Shown one piece after another: positions 34,734-46,526 of a stretch of 64,000 bases of DNA; the stretch's first letter is position 1, and each line of letters starts with the position of its first letter. The stretch spans positions 5,084,001 through 5,148,000 of the forward strand of contig NC_063068.1 in the NCBI RefSeq assembly GCF_022605165.1, in the 5' to 3' direction. The DNA comes from Purpureocillium takamizusanense. Lineage: Eukaryota; Ascomycota; Sordariomycetes; Hypocreales; Ophiocordycipitaceae. Made by a program: the position numbers and the translations under genes. The notes under the pieces are model-generated. The model did no database searches, was not told where the DNA came from, and worked only from the letters and a program-made list of their open reading frames with translations.

Positions 34734-36659
34734 CTAAACCTCGTTGCTCGGGTACTCAACCTTGGTGGTCGCATTGAACTCCTCCTTGATGGCGCGCATG
34801 TTGACGAACCGCGTCAGCAGGTTGGCGCTGCCAGCCTTGTCGTCAGTGCCGCTGGCCCGCGAGCCGCCAAAGGCCTGCTGGCCGACGACGGCGCCGGTGC
34901 TCTTGCAGTTGATGTAGAAGTTGCCGGCGGCGTTGCGCAGCTTCTCCTCGGCGAAGCGGACGGCCTCGCGGTCCGAGGCGAAGATGGATCCCGTCAGCCC
35001 GTAGTCGGATGTGCCGTCGACCAGCTCGCACGCCTTGGCGAAGCTGTCCGGCGCCGCGTCGTCATAGACGTAGACGGTCAGGATAGGGCCGAAGAACTCG
35101 GTCGACAGGAACTTGTGGGCCGGGTTGGTGGTCTGGTAGATGGTGGGCTGCACAAAGTAGCCCTTGGACGAGTCGTAGGCGCCGCCGGCCAGCAGCTTCA
35201 TCTCCTTGTCGGCGTTGGCCTCGTCGATGGCGCCCGACAGCTTCTTAAAGGACGCGGCGTGAATCACGGGGCCCATGAAGTTGGAGTGCTTCCAGGGCTC
35301 GCCGACGGTGAGCTTCTTAGTCTCGGCGACGAGCTTGTCCTTGAACGCCGGCCAGAGCGACTTGGGAACGTAGACGCGCGAGGTGGCGCTGCACTTCTGG
35401 CCCTGGAACTCAAAGGCGCCACGGACGCTGTGGATGGCGGCGTTGTCCACGTCGGCCGACTTGTGAATCAGGTGAAAGTTCTTGCCGCCAGTCTCGCCAA
35501 CGATGCGAGGGTACGACTTGTAGCGGCCCTCGGCCACGCCCTGGCCGATGGCGCCGTACAGCTTGCGGAAGACGGCGGTGCTGCCGGTGTAGTGCAGCGC
35601 GGCGAACTCCTTGTGGCCGAGGGCGACCTTTGTGATCTCCTCGGGGTTTCCGGGGACGAACTGGATGACGTCCTTGGGCAGGCCGGCCTCGACCAAGATC
35701 TGGTAGACGAGGTAGTTGGAGGCGATAGCGAAGTCGCTAGGCTTCCAGACGACGACGTTGCCCATCAGGGCCGGGGCGCCGGGGAGGTTGCCGGCGATGG
35801 CGGTGAAGTTGAAGGGGCTGACGGCGTAGACGAAGCCCTCGAGCGGGCGGTACTCGAGGCGGTTCCAGACGCCGGCGGCGTTGTGCTCGGGCTGCTGGTT
35901 GAGCAGCTCCTGGGCGTAGTGGACGTTGAAGCGGAAGAAGTCGGCGAGCTCGGCGGCGGCGTCGATCTCGGCCTGCCACGCGTTCTTGCCCTGGCCAAGC
36001 ACCGTCGTGGCCATGATGTCGTAGCGGTACTTGCCGGCGACGAGGTCGGCGGCCTTGAGGAAGACGGCGGCGCGGTCGGCGAACGGGAGCGCCTCCCAGG
36101 CGGGCTTGGCGGCGAGGGCGGCGTCGATGGCCTTGTTCACGTCGGCGGGCGTGGCCGTGTGGTAGTTGGCCACCTTGGTCGCGTGGTCCGACGGGTTGAG
36201 CTGGTGGGAGAGCGACGACGTCTTGATCTGTGGGTGTTGGGGGACAGGTGATTAGCGGCGTCTTTTTCGGTGCATCCCATTGACCGTCTAGGAGCCGCTT
36301 CATCCCGGTGGCGACGCGAGAGACTCACCTCCTTTCCGCCGACGACGACGGGGACCTCGAGGGGCAGCTTCTGCTGGAGCTGCTCGATGGCGGCCGTGAG
36401 GCCCTGGCGCTGGGCGCTGCCCTTGGCGTAGTGATGCTGTGTTTGGCGTCAGCGAGCGATTCCGAGCCACGCAAATACCCCGGACGTCATCTCCAGAGTC
36501 GACGCCGGGCGAGGCGGTTCAACTCACGTTGGGCTCGTTGGCCACCTTGGGCGTCCTCCAGGTGGCGAGGGTGCCCATGCTCATGCGCTGGGCGGGCGCG
36601 CGGGTGCCGGCGCACCGCAGGCCCTGGGCGCTGGCCCGGGAGAACATGACCGACTTCAT
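34734..36659 (-). CDS. put2: Delta-1-pyrroline-5-carboxylate dehydrogenase, mitochondrial
   Basis: A 577-residue aldehyde dehydrogenase that oxidises P5C/glutamate semialdehyde to glutamate with NAD+, the second step of proline breakdown in mitochondria. Three exons: 36659..36528, 36436..36329 and 36227..34734, with canonical introns (both GTGAGT...CAG). The N-terminus MKSVMFSRASAQGLRC is basic and Ser/Ala-rich, fitting a matrix presequence. The family core begins NEPNHHYAKGSAQRQGL. Visible motifs are AVSPFNFTAIAGNLP, the catalytic Glu in RIVGETGGKNF (about E325) and the nucleophile Cys in EFQGQKCSATSR (about C359), with TEFFGPILTVYVY near the C-terminus. The fungal name is also prnC. The gene stands alone; no proline permease or regulator is adjacent. 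Confidence 0.96.
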
Positions 36660-37977
36660 CGTTGGAGGGGGAGCGATGAGGGAGGGAGGCTGTCTGTCTG
36701 CAACAGAAGGACGGTCGGTCCGGTGATCCAGCAGCAGGAAGAGGAGGAGGGAGGACGGTGAAGAAGGGTGAAAAAAGGTCGACGTCCAGGCGTGGTGATT
36801 GTGGAGGAAGCTCGCCGATTCGGTGGACGAACCAAGGCCACTCACTCACTCTGCTTAGGTACTTCGCAGCCGCATGCAAGCAACAGCTTAGCTTATTTGG
36901 CACCATGTGTCGAGAGAGCTCCCTTCGGCTTATCGCGGTTTAAATGCAACAGGGTGGGGCCTCCAGTGGGGTTGCCGCCCCATGGCGCTGGCCGCTACAG
37001 GCGCATCTGGGCTTCCCCGGCTTCTAGCGTTCCACGCTCTGCCCACCGAGCGCCGGGGGAGGACAGGCATGGCGAGCCCTCCAGCCGTGCCGGGTGCGCC
37101 GCCCATTGGCCAATCGCCCGCCCTCCGGGGCCGTCTGCCACCGGCACCTGAGCCGTCAGGGCGGCAAGGCGGGCGCGACGCAGCTTGGGGGGGGTTCGGG
37201 TTCGGGGTCGTCCCCCGACTTCGGCGTCCAGTAGGTGATGTACAGGCTACCTGTAGCTTCTTCCCCCCCCTGTTGGTCCCTCTCACCGTCCCACACCTGG
37301 CCTTCCCGTCTCGAGCCGTCGTCGTCCGCTGTCGCCATTGTGATGGCATCACCATGCGCCCGGATCCAATCACGCGACTCATGAAGGACTGCAGGTTTAC
37401 GTACGACGACCGCCGTGGGATCGCCTTGACGCGTGTCTGGCCGACCCAGAAACGTTGGGAGGAGGAGCCCGCCCATCCAGCCAACCGGCCACGCAAGCCG
37501 TTGCCTGCCGCCCCTCAAGAGTCAAAGACCCCCTCCGCTCCCCCCCAGTCAGTTCGTTTGCCAGGCATGACCACTGAGCACAACGGCGAGCAGGGTTCCA
37601 TTACCAGGCCAGGGTACTGAACTTGACTTGTTGCGTAGTCCGTCTCTCCGCCAACCGGACACGGCACGCGCACGACCGCACAACTCCCACGGTTGACATC
37701 GCAAGCTGTCTACGAAAGTAACTCGAGCCGACCCGCTCAGCAACACTCAATTGACGGATTACGCACGCGCTTGCAGACACCAGAGTCTCTCCCTCTCATT
37801 TCTTGAACCAGTTCCAACGAGTGTTATAAAGCCAACGTCACCCGCCCTGCCACGCTCTTGTCCCAACTCATCACGGCTAGCTACCCTTACTCCCCCGGTG
37901 CAGGATCCCATCTCTTGTCTCTCTTATCCGCCTCCTCCCCCATCCACCTCTCCTTCTCCTCCCCCTCCTTCTTCCAG
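36660..37977. other. Intergenic, put2 promoter and 3' side of the secreted-protein gene
   Basis: A 1.3-kb interval with no supportable gene. It includes the put2 upstream region. A 237-codon open frame at 36907-37620 (+) is Pro/Arg/Gly-rich and looks like a composition artefact. Confidence 0.45.
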
Positions 37978-38510
37978 CTAAGAGCATTTGGCTGGGCCCT
38001 GTTCGTTGAGACTCTTGAAGCAGTTGATCGTGACCCAGCATTTATTGCCTCCAGCTCGGCACTGCGAGCGTGTTGCGACAGATGATTTCCGCGTCAGTCA
38101 CGCAGGCCGACACACACAAACAAGCATGAACCGCGTCCACCGCTTCGTCGGAGCGGGCAACAGAGGAGAAGGAAGATCAAAGATTACTCACCTGATGTTC
38201 GGGGCTGCATAACGACTCGTATTTTTGGTTTGTCGTGCCCTTCACCTGGAACACGCAGCGGTTCTTAGCCCCCGAGTTCCCGGATGTTTCCGGCACCCAG
38301 CACTCCTGTTGTGTTGCGAGGGCGTCAGCCGCCTTCTCTCTCTTCCTCTTCTCCTCACGGATCAAAGAGGCCTCTGTGGTGGTGGGTAAGTTGATTTCCC
38401 CGGTCACGCACCCCTTCAATAACTTCCGGATTGCCCAGGGGCCTGGACAGGCCAGCCCCAGCGTAGGCCCCGCTCAACGCAAAGAAAACGAGTCCAAAAT
38501 TCCACTTCAT
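37978..38510 (-). CDS. Small secreted cysteine-rich protein (effector-like), three exons
   Basis: I built this 98-residue model by hand: exons 38510..38412, 38305..38192 and 38061..37978, with introns 38306-38411 (GTGCGT, GCTGAC branch, CAACAG) and 38062-38191 (GTGAGT, GACTGAC branch, GCAG). All three joins are phase 0 and 297 nt long to a TAG stop. The N-terminus MKWNFGLVFFALSGAYA is a convincing signal peptide, with likely cleavage after A17. The mature part of about 81 residues has seven cysteines at 35, 50, 66, 72, 79, 85 and 97, all within the last two exons. I recognise no family. Size, signal peptide and Cys density are those of fungal effectors or small antimicrobial proteins. The odd Cys count leaves one unpaired or points to a small model error. 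It sits alone between put2 and the PhoD gene. Confidence 0.65.
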
Positions 38511-39381
38511 TTTCGGCGTCTGCGTCTTGCGTGACGGTAGTAATAATCGAGGGGTGAATAAATCTATATTTCAAAGAGTAGTTTGTAGGGTGCGTAGGTG
38601 GATGTCAATCCGGGCCGGCTGTTGAAGAGTCTGCGATTTCACTATCACACAGAGAGACTTCAAGCCAAACCGACGGGCCGCCACCACCATCATATATACA
38701 CCTGGCGGGTCTCGTTCTCTCCATCTTCCTTGGCGCCCAGGCGAGGGCAACCTCGTCAGTCCTGCCCGGAATAGCACCCGGCAGCGCTTGTCCCTTCCTT
38801 CGCCTGTGTAAAAGTTTCGGTCGCGCGGCCGCACGCAAAAACCCCGCCTGGCAACGACGCGTGCGTGCGTGCGAACACTTTTCCCGTGAAGTCGCGGATG
38901 CGTACGCAATCCGGGGTAGCTTGTGCTCGAAACGAAACGCCGCGGCAATCGCCTGATGCAAGGCGTTGCCACCCAAACAACCGACCACGTGTCTAGGGGT
39001 GTGCCAGAGTGTCCCCCCTTTAGACTACAGACTCATGCCCCCGTTTCGACAACACGGGCCTCACGATTCTTCATCTGTGCTTCTGATGATGCACGAAAAT
39101 AATTGAACAGAACTACGCAAGTTTGATACGTAGAAAGTGGACTAGATGCGACAATACGTATACAGCAAAGCACAAAGTACTCCAACAAGCCCGTGACACA
39201 CAGCCAAACACCACTCAGCTTTTCACCTGCGTCTCAAAACCCAAAAGCCATGTTCGTCTTGGTATCTTGCATCGTCGTAATCCTTACACAGTAGGTATCC
39301 AACAAGATACACCCCGATGCCGCCTCGCGCAGCACGAGCCCCCTAACTGTCACGAGGCCCTCACAGTCACGCGCCTGACGG
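38511..39381. promoter_or_regulatory. Intergenic, promoter side of the secreted-protein gene
   Basis: An 871-bp interval between the start of the secreted-protein gene and the stop of the PhoD gene, both on the minus strand. A CACGTG hexamer occurs at about 38984. No gene seen. Confidence 0.45.
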
Positions 39382-42069
39382 TCAACGCGTCGACCCTGGA
39401 GTCGCTCGCCCGGACGCTGGTCGTTTCTCATACCGCAGCAAGGGCACAGTGAATCCGTACCCCTGAGTCTTGCCCTCGGGGTCATGTTGGTCGATCTCGA
39501 CATTGATGCAGATGTCTAGACCGCCATCGTTGCCGCGCCCGTGCGTCTCTGGGCTCGCAGCCTTGTGCTTCGTGCCAGCATCCACCTCTCCGCGGTGCAT
39601 CTGAGTGTGTCCGTCCCTCCCCAGGAACGACTCGGTAGAGTTCCCATTCGGCGCCAGCCCGTCGACATTGTCTCCCGGTGCCGTTGGCGTGTTCTCCGTC
39701 AGCATGGCAAAATTGCGGCTGGGCATCGTGCAATGGTTGCCGTTGGCCGTCTTGGACGAGTCGCCAGGGTCCTTGTCGAAGAAGTCGAGCAGCGTCTCGT
39801 CCGTGTCACGGTTCAAGTGGTGAATCTTATTCCTCTTGGCCAAAAGATTTGCGACCGCCGCAGGGGGCGGCTTGTTGACGATAGCCGACGACACGACATT
39901 GGCCATGTAGCGGTTGTCCTGCTCGACCGGGACCTTGAGCTTCGGATTTGAGTAGAAACGGCCCAGGGCGGCCAAATGCACGTCGCCTCCGAGAATCGTC
40001 ACGCGGACAGAGTACTCGGCGGCTATGGCCTGCATCTGCTCGATCAGCTGAGCACGCTCAAGCTTGTGCGTCTTGGCCGTGTAATGGTCGTCCAAGTCGT
40101 CCAGGAGGTCCACGCTGCCATCAAAATGGTTGAAGAGGCCTCCGCCGAGGCCAAAACGGCGATTCAGAAACTTGATGGGTCCAATGACAGGGCTGCGTAG
40201 GACGTTCTCGAGCCACGTCAGGCGCTGCTTCATCATCAGCATTCATCAGACCGGCTGCGGGCCGCAGGTGCATACCGGGTACGCAATGGGGATGCCGAGG
40301 AGCAGGATTAGGTGCTTGATTGGCTGCGACGAGCCTGCCGCAGCGCTCAGCTCACTCCGCACGCGCTCGAAGATGAGATGATACGTCTCCGGGTAGTTGA
40401 CTTGGTGTCGGGTTCGCTGCGACACACAGGTTAGCGCATTCGTCCGCCTGCAGCATGGCGTGCGTCATCTCACCTCAGTCCTTGCGTCGAGCCCAACGAG
40501 CGCGATACGAGCCCCGAGCCTGGTGAACATGTTGAACGAGTGCTCGGCAACATACGGCCCGGGCTTCTTGCCGACGATGTACTGTCTGTCTGACTTTGGC
40601 TGTGCGACAAACGTGTCAATGAGCTGGTTCGGGTCGGGGCCCGGAGACTCGCCGTTCGAGTCGAGGTGATCTGCCCGGGTCAGCTCGGCCGTACGCCTCT
40701 CTCTACACTTCGTTCACTGAAACTCACCCGAGGTGTACGTCGACGCCGGCGGGGGCAGGTGGTGCTGAAACAGCATGTAGTACTTGTGCGCGGTGCCGCC
40801 GATTCCCCGGAACACGTCACATCGCATGAAATGATCGGTGTACGATCCGAACCCATCGATAATCTGCTCGCACTGTCAGCAGGCATCACTCTGGTCCAGG
40901 ATGGCACTCACATCATGGTCATCCCAAATGTTGATCTGAGGGATCTGTCCATTGGCCGAGGCAAAGGGCTTAGAGCTATACCAGCGAATGTAGTTCTTGA
41001 GGTAGTAGTCGTCGCACTCGGCGCGGAGCGTCTCCGGGAACGGGAAGTCGCGTCGCTTCTTGGGATTTCCAATGTCTGTCCACGGGCGCAGCGGACCATT
41101 GACCCGAATCCCATCGTTGTAGATCTGGTCACCGCCGCCAACCATGACGTGGAAGGGGACCCGCTCGTGCTTTCGCATCACGTCATTCCAGAGCGGCGCG
41201 CCGCTGAAAGCCTCCTCGTCGGTGCCGACACTGAAGCCGTTGCACGAGTGGAACATGATTCGCATGGACTCGCTAGCCGCCGGCACGAAGAAGCTGTTGA
41301 CCTGGGGCTTGTACTTGCTGGCAAAGCGCACGTCGGGTATCCCATACTCGTACTTGGTCTCAGCAGACTCGACTGGCACGTCAATCGGAAAAGCCCAGAA
41401 GGTGTTGCGCTTGTCGGAATACAGCCGTTCGGCCACAAAGCGCCTTTCCGGAGAGGTGCCGTTGGCGCCGTTGAGGCCATTGGCGCCCGCGGAAGAAGGC
41501 TGCTGAGCGCTGTCGACCCGTCGCAGGACCAGCGTCGGTTCATACAGAACGTCTTTGCCGCCTCCATTCATGACGATCAGCACGCTTCCGTACCATCGCC
41601 CTTGTTCCATGCGACGATAGTTGAGTAGCGGGCCGCAGGCAACCTCCCTTCCGTCGTGCGCCTCGCTCGGCGCCTGCTGCCCCTCGCCTTGCGCAGGCTG
41701 AGCGCCATGTCCCGCAGCGACGGTGATGGGTTGGTGATTGCCACTACCGGCGCCGTCGCTTCGAGGCTCCACGCGAGACGAGTTCAAAAAGTCGGCAAGG
41801 GGCTCTGTCGAGCCACTGTTGACAGGATCGCGAGCCTGGGAACCCGCATGCTTATGGAAGGCCGCGGACTCCTGGTGGCGCCATCGACTCGAGGACGAGT
41901 ACGGATTGTGCTCAGGCTCCGGCCGGAGGTTGACATGGTCGTCGTGTGATGCCATACTCGTCGCCGGCTCGGTTGGGGTGCCCTTTGTCGGTTTGGAAGC
42001 TGCCGCGATCTGCTCAAGTGTCAGGCCGCAGTTGGGTGAGCCGACGCGTCGACGGGTGACGGAACGCAT
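39382..42069 (-). CDS. PhoD-like metallophosphatase domain protein
   Basis: A protein of up to 824 residues from five exons: 42069..40912, 40863..40728, 40670..40474, 40416..40276 and 40224..39382. Four short introns (48-57 bp) all have GT-AG ends and restore frame. The N-terminal 150 residues are low-complexity. Metallophosphatase motifs are FHVMVGGGDQIYNDGIR, the metal-ligand loop INIWDDHD joined by splicing to IIDGFGSYTDHFM, ALVGLDARTE joined to RTRHQVNYPETY, and VRVTILGGDVHLAALGRF. The C-terminal part (GYGFTVPLL) is family-typical. This is the intracellular fungal PhoD-like class, not a secreted alkaline phosphatase; no signal peptide is seen. The start is uncertain: an internal ATG at 41955 has a better context (A at -3, G at +4) and would give 786 residues. 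Substrate unknown. Confidence 0.88.
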
Positions 42070-45000
42070 ACATACACTGTCTCAGTAAAAGGTGCCCAAT
42101 GTTGTGGCCGCCACTAGACAATCAGCGCTCGCTTGTCTTTCTTGCCTCGTGCGAAAGCCGTCTCGTCGCAGTCGATTTGTTGGACAGGGCCTTGAGTCGA
42201 CCTGTTGGGGCAGGGAGAGATTGGCTCGTCGCAGTAGCAGCAGCAGCAGCCAGCTCGGGAGAGCTTGGGAGGATCTGCTGAGCCGCCATGTGTGACGCCA
42301 TGGGCCGGGCGCAACCTGCTCAGGCGGACCAGGATGGCTTGCCTAGGCGCAGGCCGCCCGAGCCACTGCTCACGAACTAACTTACCTGGGTTGGTGCAGG
42401 CCAATTGCAGAGCGTTCTGAGCAAATCTTGGGCAAACCGAGGCCTGTGGTTGGCCTGCAATCTGTAACGGGCATGGGCACGGCATGGGGCCTCTCCGCGT
42501 CCTCATCTCGTCGCCCTGCCATCCGGATGCTGGGCCGCAGGCATGCGAACTGAGAATGATGAGTGCCAAGGATTCCTCTCTGCCCCGTCGACGAACCGCG
42601 CCGTGTGCGTGCTTGGCGCGTGCGGCCTGGACTGGTGGTCGTCTCTGTCCGTAACCGAAGCCTGGATGGATTGACACGCGTGTCTCGAGGATTTCGCAGC
42701 TGTCGAACTGCCGCAAGACCGCGACAGGCGACGAACATCGACGGTCTCTTTTCACAGACGATCGCCCGGTTCGCTCTTGGATCCGATCCGCAGCGCTCGC
42801 CGCTGACTACTCCATTGTAGGATTAGGATCGTCGCACTGTTGGTAATCATCTGCCTGCTGCTGCTGCTGCTGCTGCTGCTGCACAGTCCAGCAGCGCTAG
42901 ACGCCGCGTGGACTCTAATAGCATCACTCTCTGGATTTGCCGATGCTTTCTTGCCTGCATCGTCGCGACAGGCGAGGCTCACATCGCCGCTGGACTTGGG
43001 TGGAGCGCCAGAACAAGCTCTGGTAGCGCGACGCCGCGTAGGGCCGACGTAGGGTAGCGATCTGCGAACCACTCGAGATGGTTGACGACATGGCATCCTT
43101 GGTCTAGGTCGGTTGAGCCATGGCAACGCCGTCCTTCACGCGTAGCCTGCCAGGTGAGTGTCATGATCTCGATCACCGTGCTTGACCGCAATTCCCAGTT
43201 TACCCATGATTCAAGGGCGGCTTGAGGGAACGCAATGGTCTCTCGTTAGAGACAGTAGTTTCGTGCTAGTAGCAAGCATAGCAAAGACGACGGATGTCAT
43301 GTGCAAGGAGAACCTTAGTGATCTGCCCCAGACGAAATATTGAAACAATGCCGGGACGGTTGTTGGAAAAGAAAAGACGAGCCTTCAAGTTGGTTGGATC
43401 GTTTGTCTTGCTCGAGCCCACTGGCGAGGAAGGCACGATGGCTAGTTACAGCACATGCATCCACCCATGCCCTGCCATGTGTGTCTGACACCCCTGCCCG
43501 TCCGCTGACATAAGCGTAATACAACGGATGTCAACCTCTCGAGAATTTTTTTCTGCCGTCACCTCCGGGCTTGCTCTTTTCACCACATCAATGTCACCGC
43601 CGAGCACCAATCTCGCGACGACGGCCTGCCCGACTCGGAGTCGAAGTCAACGTGGCGAAGACGCAGACGGGGCATTTGCTTGTTTGCCTTGACAAAACAA
43701 TGGCCTTGTGGACCTGTCCATTCCGGTGTCGACAACGGCGTCCGCGCGCCTGACAAGCGTCATTTCCGCCCTGCTCGCCACGCATCGCGTCGCCGAGGCC
43801 TTCCGCCAAGTGGCGGTCAATTGATGCGCAGCACTACCGAGCCGTTAGTTGCTAGGCGTGAGACGGGATGTTTTCTCCGGCTTTTGTCGTGGCCTTCGAT
43901 GCTCCATGCGTACCGGCTCGAGACATCGATCCAGAATTTCCTTTGCTCGTGATGGCGGAAGCAGAACAGACGGCATATGTGTGTACAGCAATGGGCTTCT
44001 TCCCGTACCCGAACTGCTGAAGGATTTTTCAACGTGCCAAGACGAATACGTCCTCATCATTACCAAACACCTCTGCTCTAGCTTTCTACAGACTCTGGTG
44101 CATGAAGATGGGGATACATGCAAGCTATGCTATGCCGTGCATACAAGGACCGACAGCCACCCTGGTCGATTGACAGCTGGTGTTGCGTGTTACTGCTGCC
44201 AAAAAAGGGGGACGATGCCTGGCGGTAAGGCACGCCATTCTGCCGGATACACAGGCGTGGTACGCACTTAATGAGATGGCCTATGTGTCGTCGCGCTAGA
44301 TGTGCAAATGGGCTGCCTACCAAATCGGGTCGGTGAGGGCGTTCCCTTTTGGCCGCACACGGAGAGCGCCAGCCCATCTGAGAGCTGGACAAGTCCAACC
44401 GTCGCATCCCTTCTGATGAATGTGGTGCCCTCGTAATTGTCGTCGGTAGCGCCTTGCGCCGGGCTGCATCGAAGTAGGCCGTGTAAAAGCCAAGCAGGCT
44501 GACGCTGGGTTTAGCCACTCGCACACATCCAGGCGAGCCCGGCCTGACAACGCCTCCTCGTACCTCTATCCAGAGGGCGTGCATTGTACGTCGACGTCCG
44601 ATTCATGCCCAACCAGCTTGGAGCAGCTCGCGGATGACGAACGGGCTAATGCAAGGCCAGCTGCTCCAGCTGAGCGCTAGGGAGGCGACGTGCGACGTGC
44701 CTCTTCACAATTCGACGACATGTGTGGCTGGAGCGCAGGGCGAACTTCGCCTCGCGAGATGCAGGTATTTGCAGAGACGACAGTCGCGGAACCTTGTGTG
44801 CGCTGATGGTGGTTGGACCCGAGGTGAGGTTCGGGTGAGGTGCCTTGAAGGTTGCTCAGGTGAGATCCGTCGATGCGGTGTGAGATGCGCCTCGCGCTCC
44901 ACATTGAAACGGCGCGCCTTTGACGTCTGACGGCCACTGCTTGTTTTGCATGCATGAACAGCATGGCAGCAAAATGCTCATTGTTGCCGGCCAACTCATG

Positions 45001-46506
45001 GCAACAAGTGGGCTTTGTCTCGCGGTGTGCTGCGCCCGTTTGTCCTTGCCGGTAGAATTACTCCGTGGCGACGGATACTCACTCCGTGGCGGGCGGCCAC
45101 GGTGACCGTGAGGTCTCAAACGGAAGAACGTAATTTACGCTTGTTGCGCGTGTCGTACGGACGGGAATCGGATCCCTGAGAGTGGCGGTCAAGACGGAAC
45201 AACAGTTTAGTTAGTTCTACGGGCTTGAGACTTTTCGACGCCATTAAACGGGCGGCCAGGGACAAAGCACGAAGAGGCGCCGCCGTGGAAGATAGACGCG
45301 CGGCAAAGGATCAGCTGGATCTTGCCACCTAGTCCGTTGCTCCTAGATGTCTGCGCGCACGAGGTGCAGCCAACGAAGCCTGCGTGGTCGTGAAGACCAT
45401 CGTCATCGTCGCCCCTTTGTCGTCGTCGTTGGGAGTCGTTACCTCGTAATGAACCAGGCAGGTCATGACCAGGACCGGGGGTCCAGGACCAAGGCACCGG
45501 CAAGAAAAGAAAAAGGACGAGCTTGGCAAGCCGACGTGACGTGAGACAAGGCGGAATCAAGGAGGCCGGGGCCGCGGGCCTGTTGCACGCGCTGGATATG
45601 GTCGCACGGCGGGATGCAGACATGTAGCTTGGGGGGGTCTGCTGCAGGTGCTCGGTTCTGTGCGACGCCCGCGAAGAGATGCATGCAGTGCGACTGCATG
45701 CACGATGTGGCTCGTACGAAGCACAGAGCCGAACAGAGAACGGGGTGGCGGCGGCAGCAGCAACAGCAGCAGCAGCGGCGGCATAGTGGGTGGCGATGGC
45801 GGGCCGTGGAGGTGACGATGCGTGGCGGGCGGAGACACTCACTCATTGGGGCCATGGCTCGATTGAGGCGGTCTGAGGGGCGGGCTGTCGATCTAGCCAG
45901 TCGGCCGTGTTTCAAGGGCCTTGACACATTGCCATTCATTCATTCAAACACGTTATTGCCTGCTGCAAGACGAGGAGAAGGAGGAGAAGGAGGAGAACGG
46001 GGGAAGAGGGACAGCGGGATGGATGGTGCCATGCCCGAGCCCGCAGCGCGAGACGGCTCGACCCCTTGCCGTTCCTGATGCCTGACACCTGCTGCTGCTG
46101 CTGCTGCTGCACTGGGCTTTCTTGTATCCTTCGGGGCGTGGGCTTCAGAAAGGGCCCGGCGTCGTGCCACGTTCCAGGGCGGGTGCCGGATTGCATCATC
46201 TCTAGGAAGGGGTAACCAAGGTGAGAGAGATTGTCATGGGACGCACCTTGCGAAAGTACCCAACTAACTACCTACTACCTGCTACGCAGTACCTACGGCA
46301 GGCACCTGGGGAGATGACGGGATACCTTAGTACGCGGGCGAACCCCTTTTTGCAACAACGGCATTGAAAGCTTTTGGCCGAGGCAGAACAAGAACAGGCT
46401 GCGCAACTGCGGCAGGCTGGCTAGCGGCAGGTGCAAGCAACCTCTCCACGGGCTATTGGCACGAGTCTTTGAGCAGTCAATCGCCATGGCCGGCCGCGGA
46501 AAAGCT

Positions 46507-46526
46507 ATTGCAATACGTATTGCAAT
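46507..46526. repeat. Perfect 20-bp palindrome
   Basis: A continuous inverted repeat with no spacer: each half is ATTGCAATAC or its complement, centred on ACGT. It lies in the gene-poor interval, with no gene start within 3 kb that I can support. Confidence 0.9.

Noticed and set aside
36907..37620. A 237-codon open frame on the plus strand upstream of put2
   Set aside because: Composition is Pro/Arg/Gly-biased, overlapping frames on the other strand are equally open, and there is no recognisable domain.
38306..38411. A 40-bp intron alternative in the small secreted protein, keeping a charged segment between signal peptide and Cys domain
   Set aside because: 40 bp is shorter than usual fungal introns and has no good branch site; the 106-bp intron with GCTGAC and CAACAG is better on all counts.
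42114..42755. A 213-codon minus-strand frame 5' of the PhoD gene
   Set aside because: Rich in Arg, Pro and Cys with CTG-repeat-derived runs and no family resemblance; more likely chance openness of GC-rich DNA.
42840..43052. Apparent signal peptide (poly-Leu) on the plus strand
   Set aside because: The hydrophobic run is the translation of a CTG microsatellite and the frame opens from a TTG, not an ATG.
45207..45842. A 211-codon minus-strand frame with a Cys-containing C-terminus, considered as another secreted protein
   Set aside because: It starts from GTG, has no signal peptide, and the splice joins I tried did not give a convincing protein.
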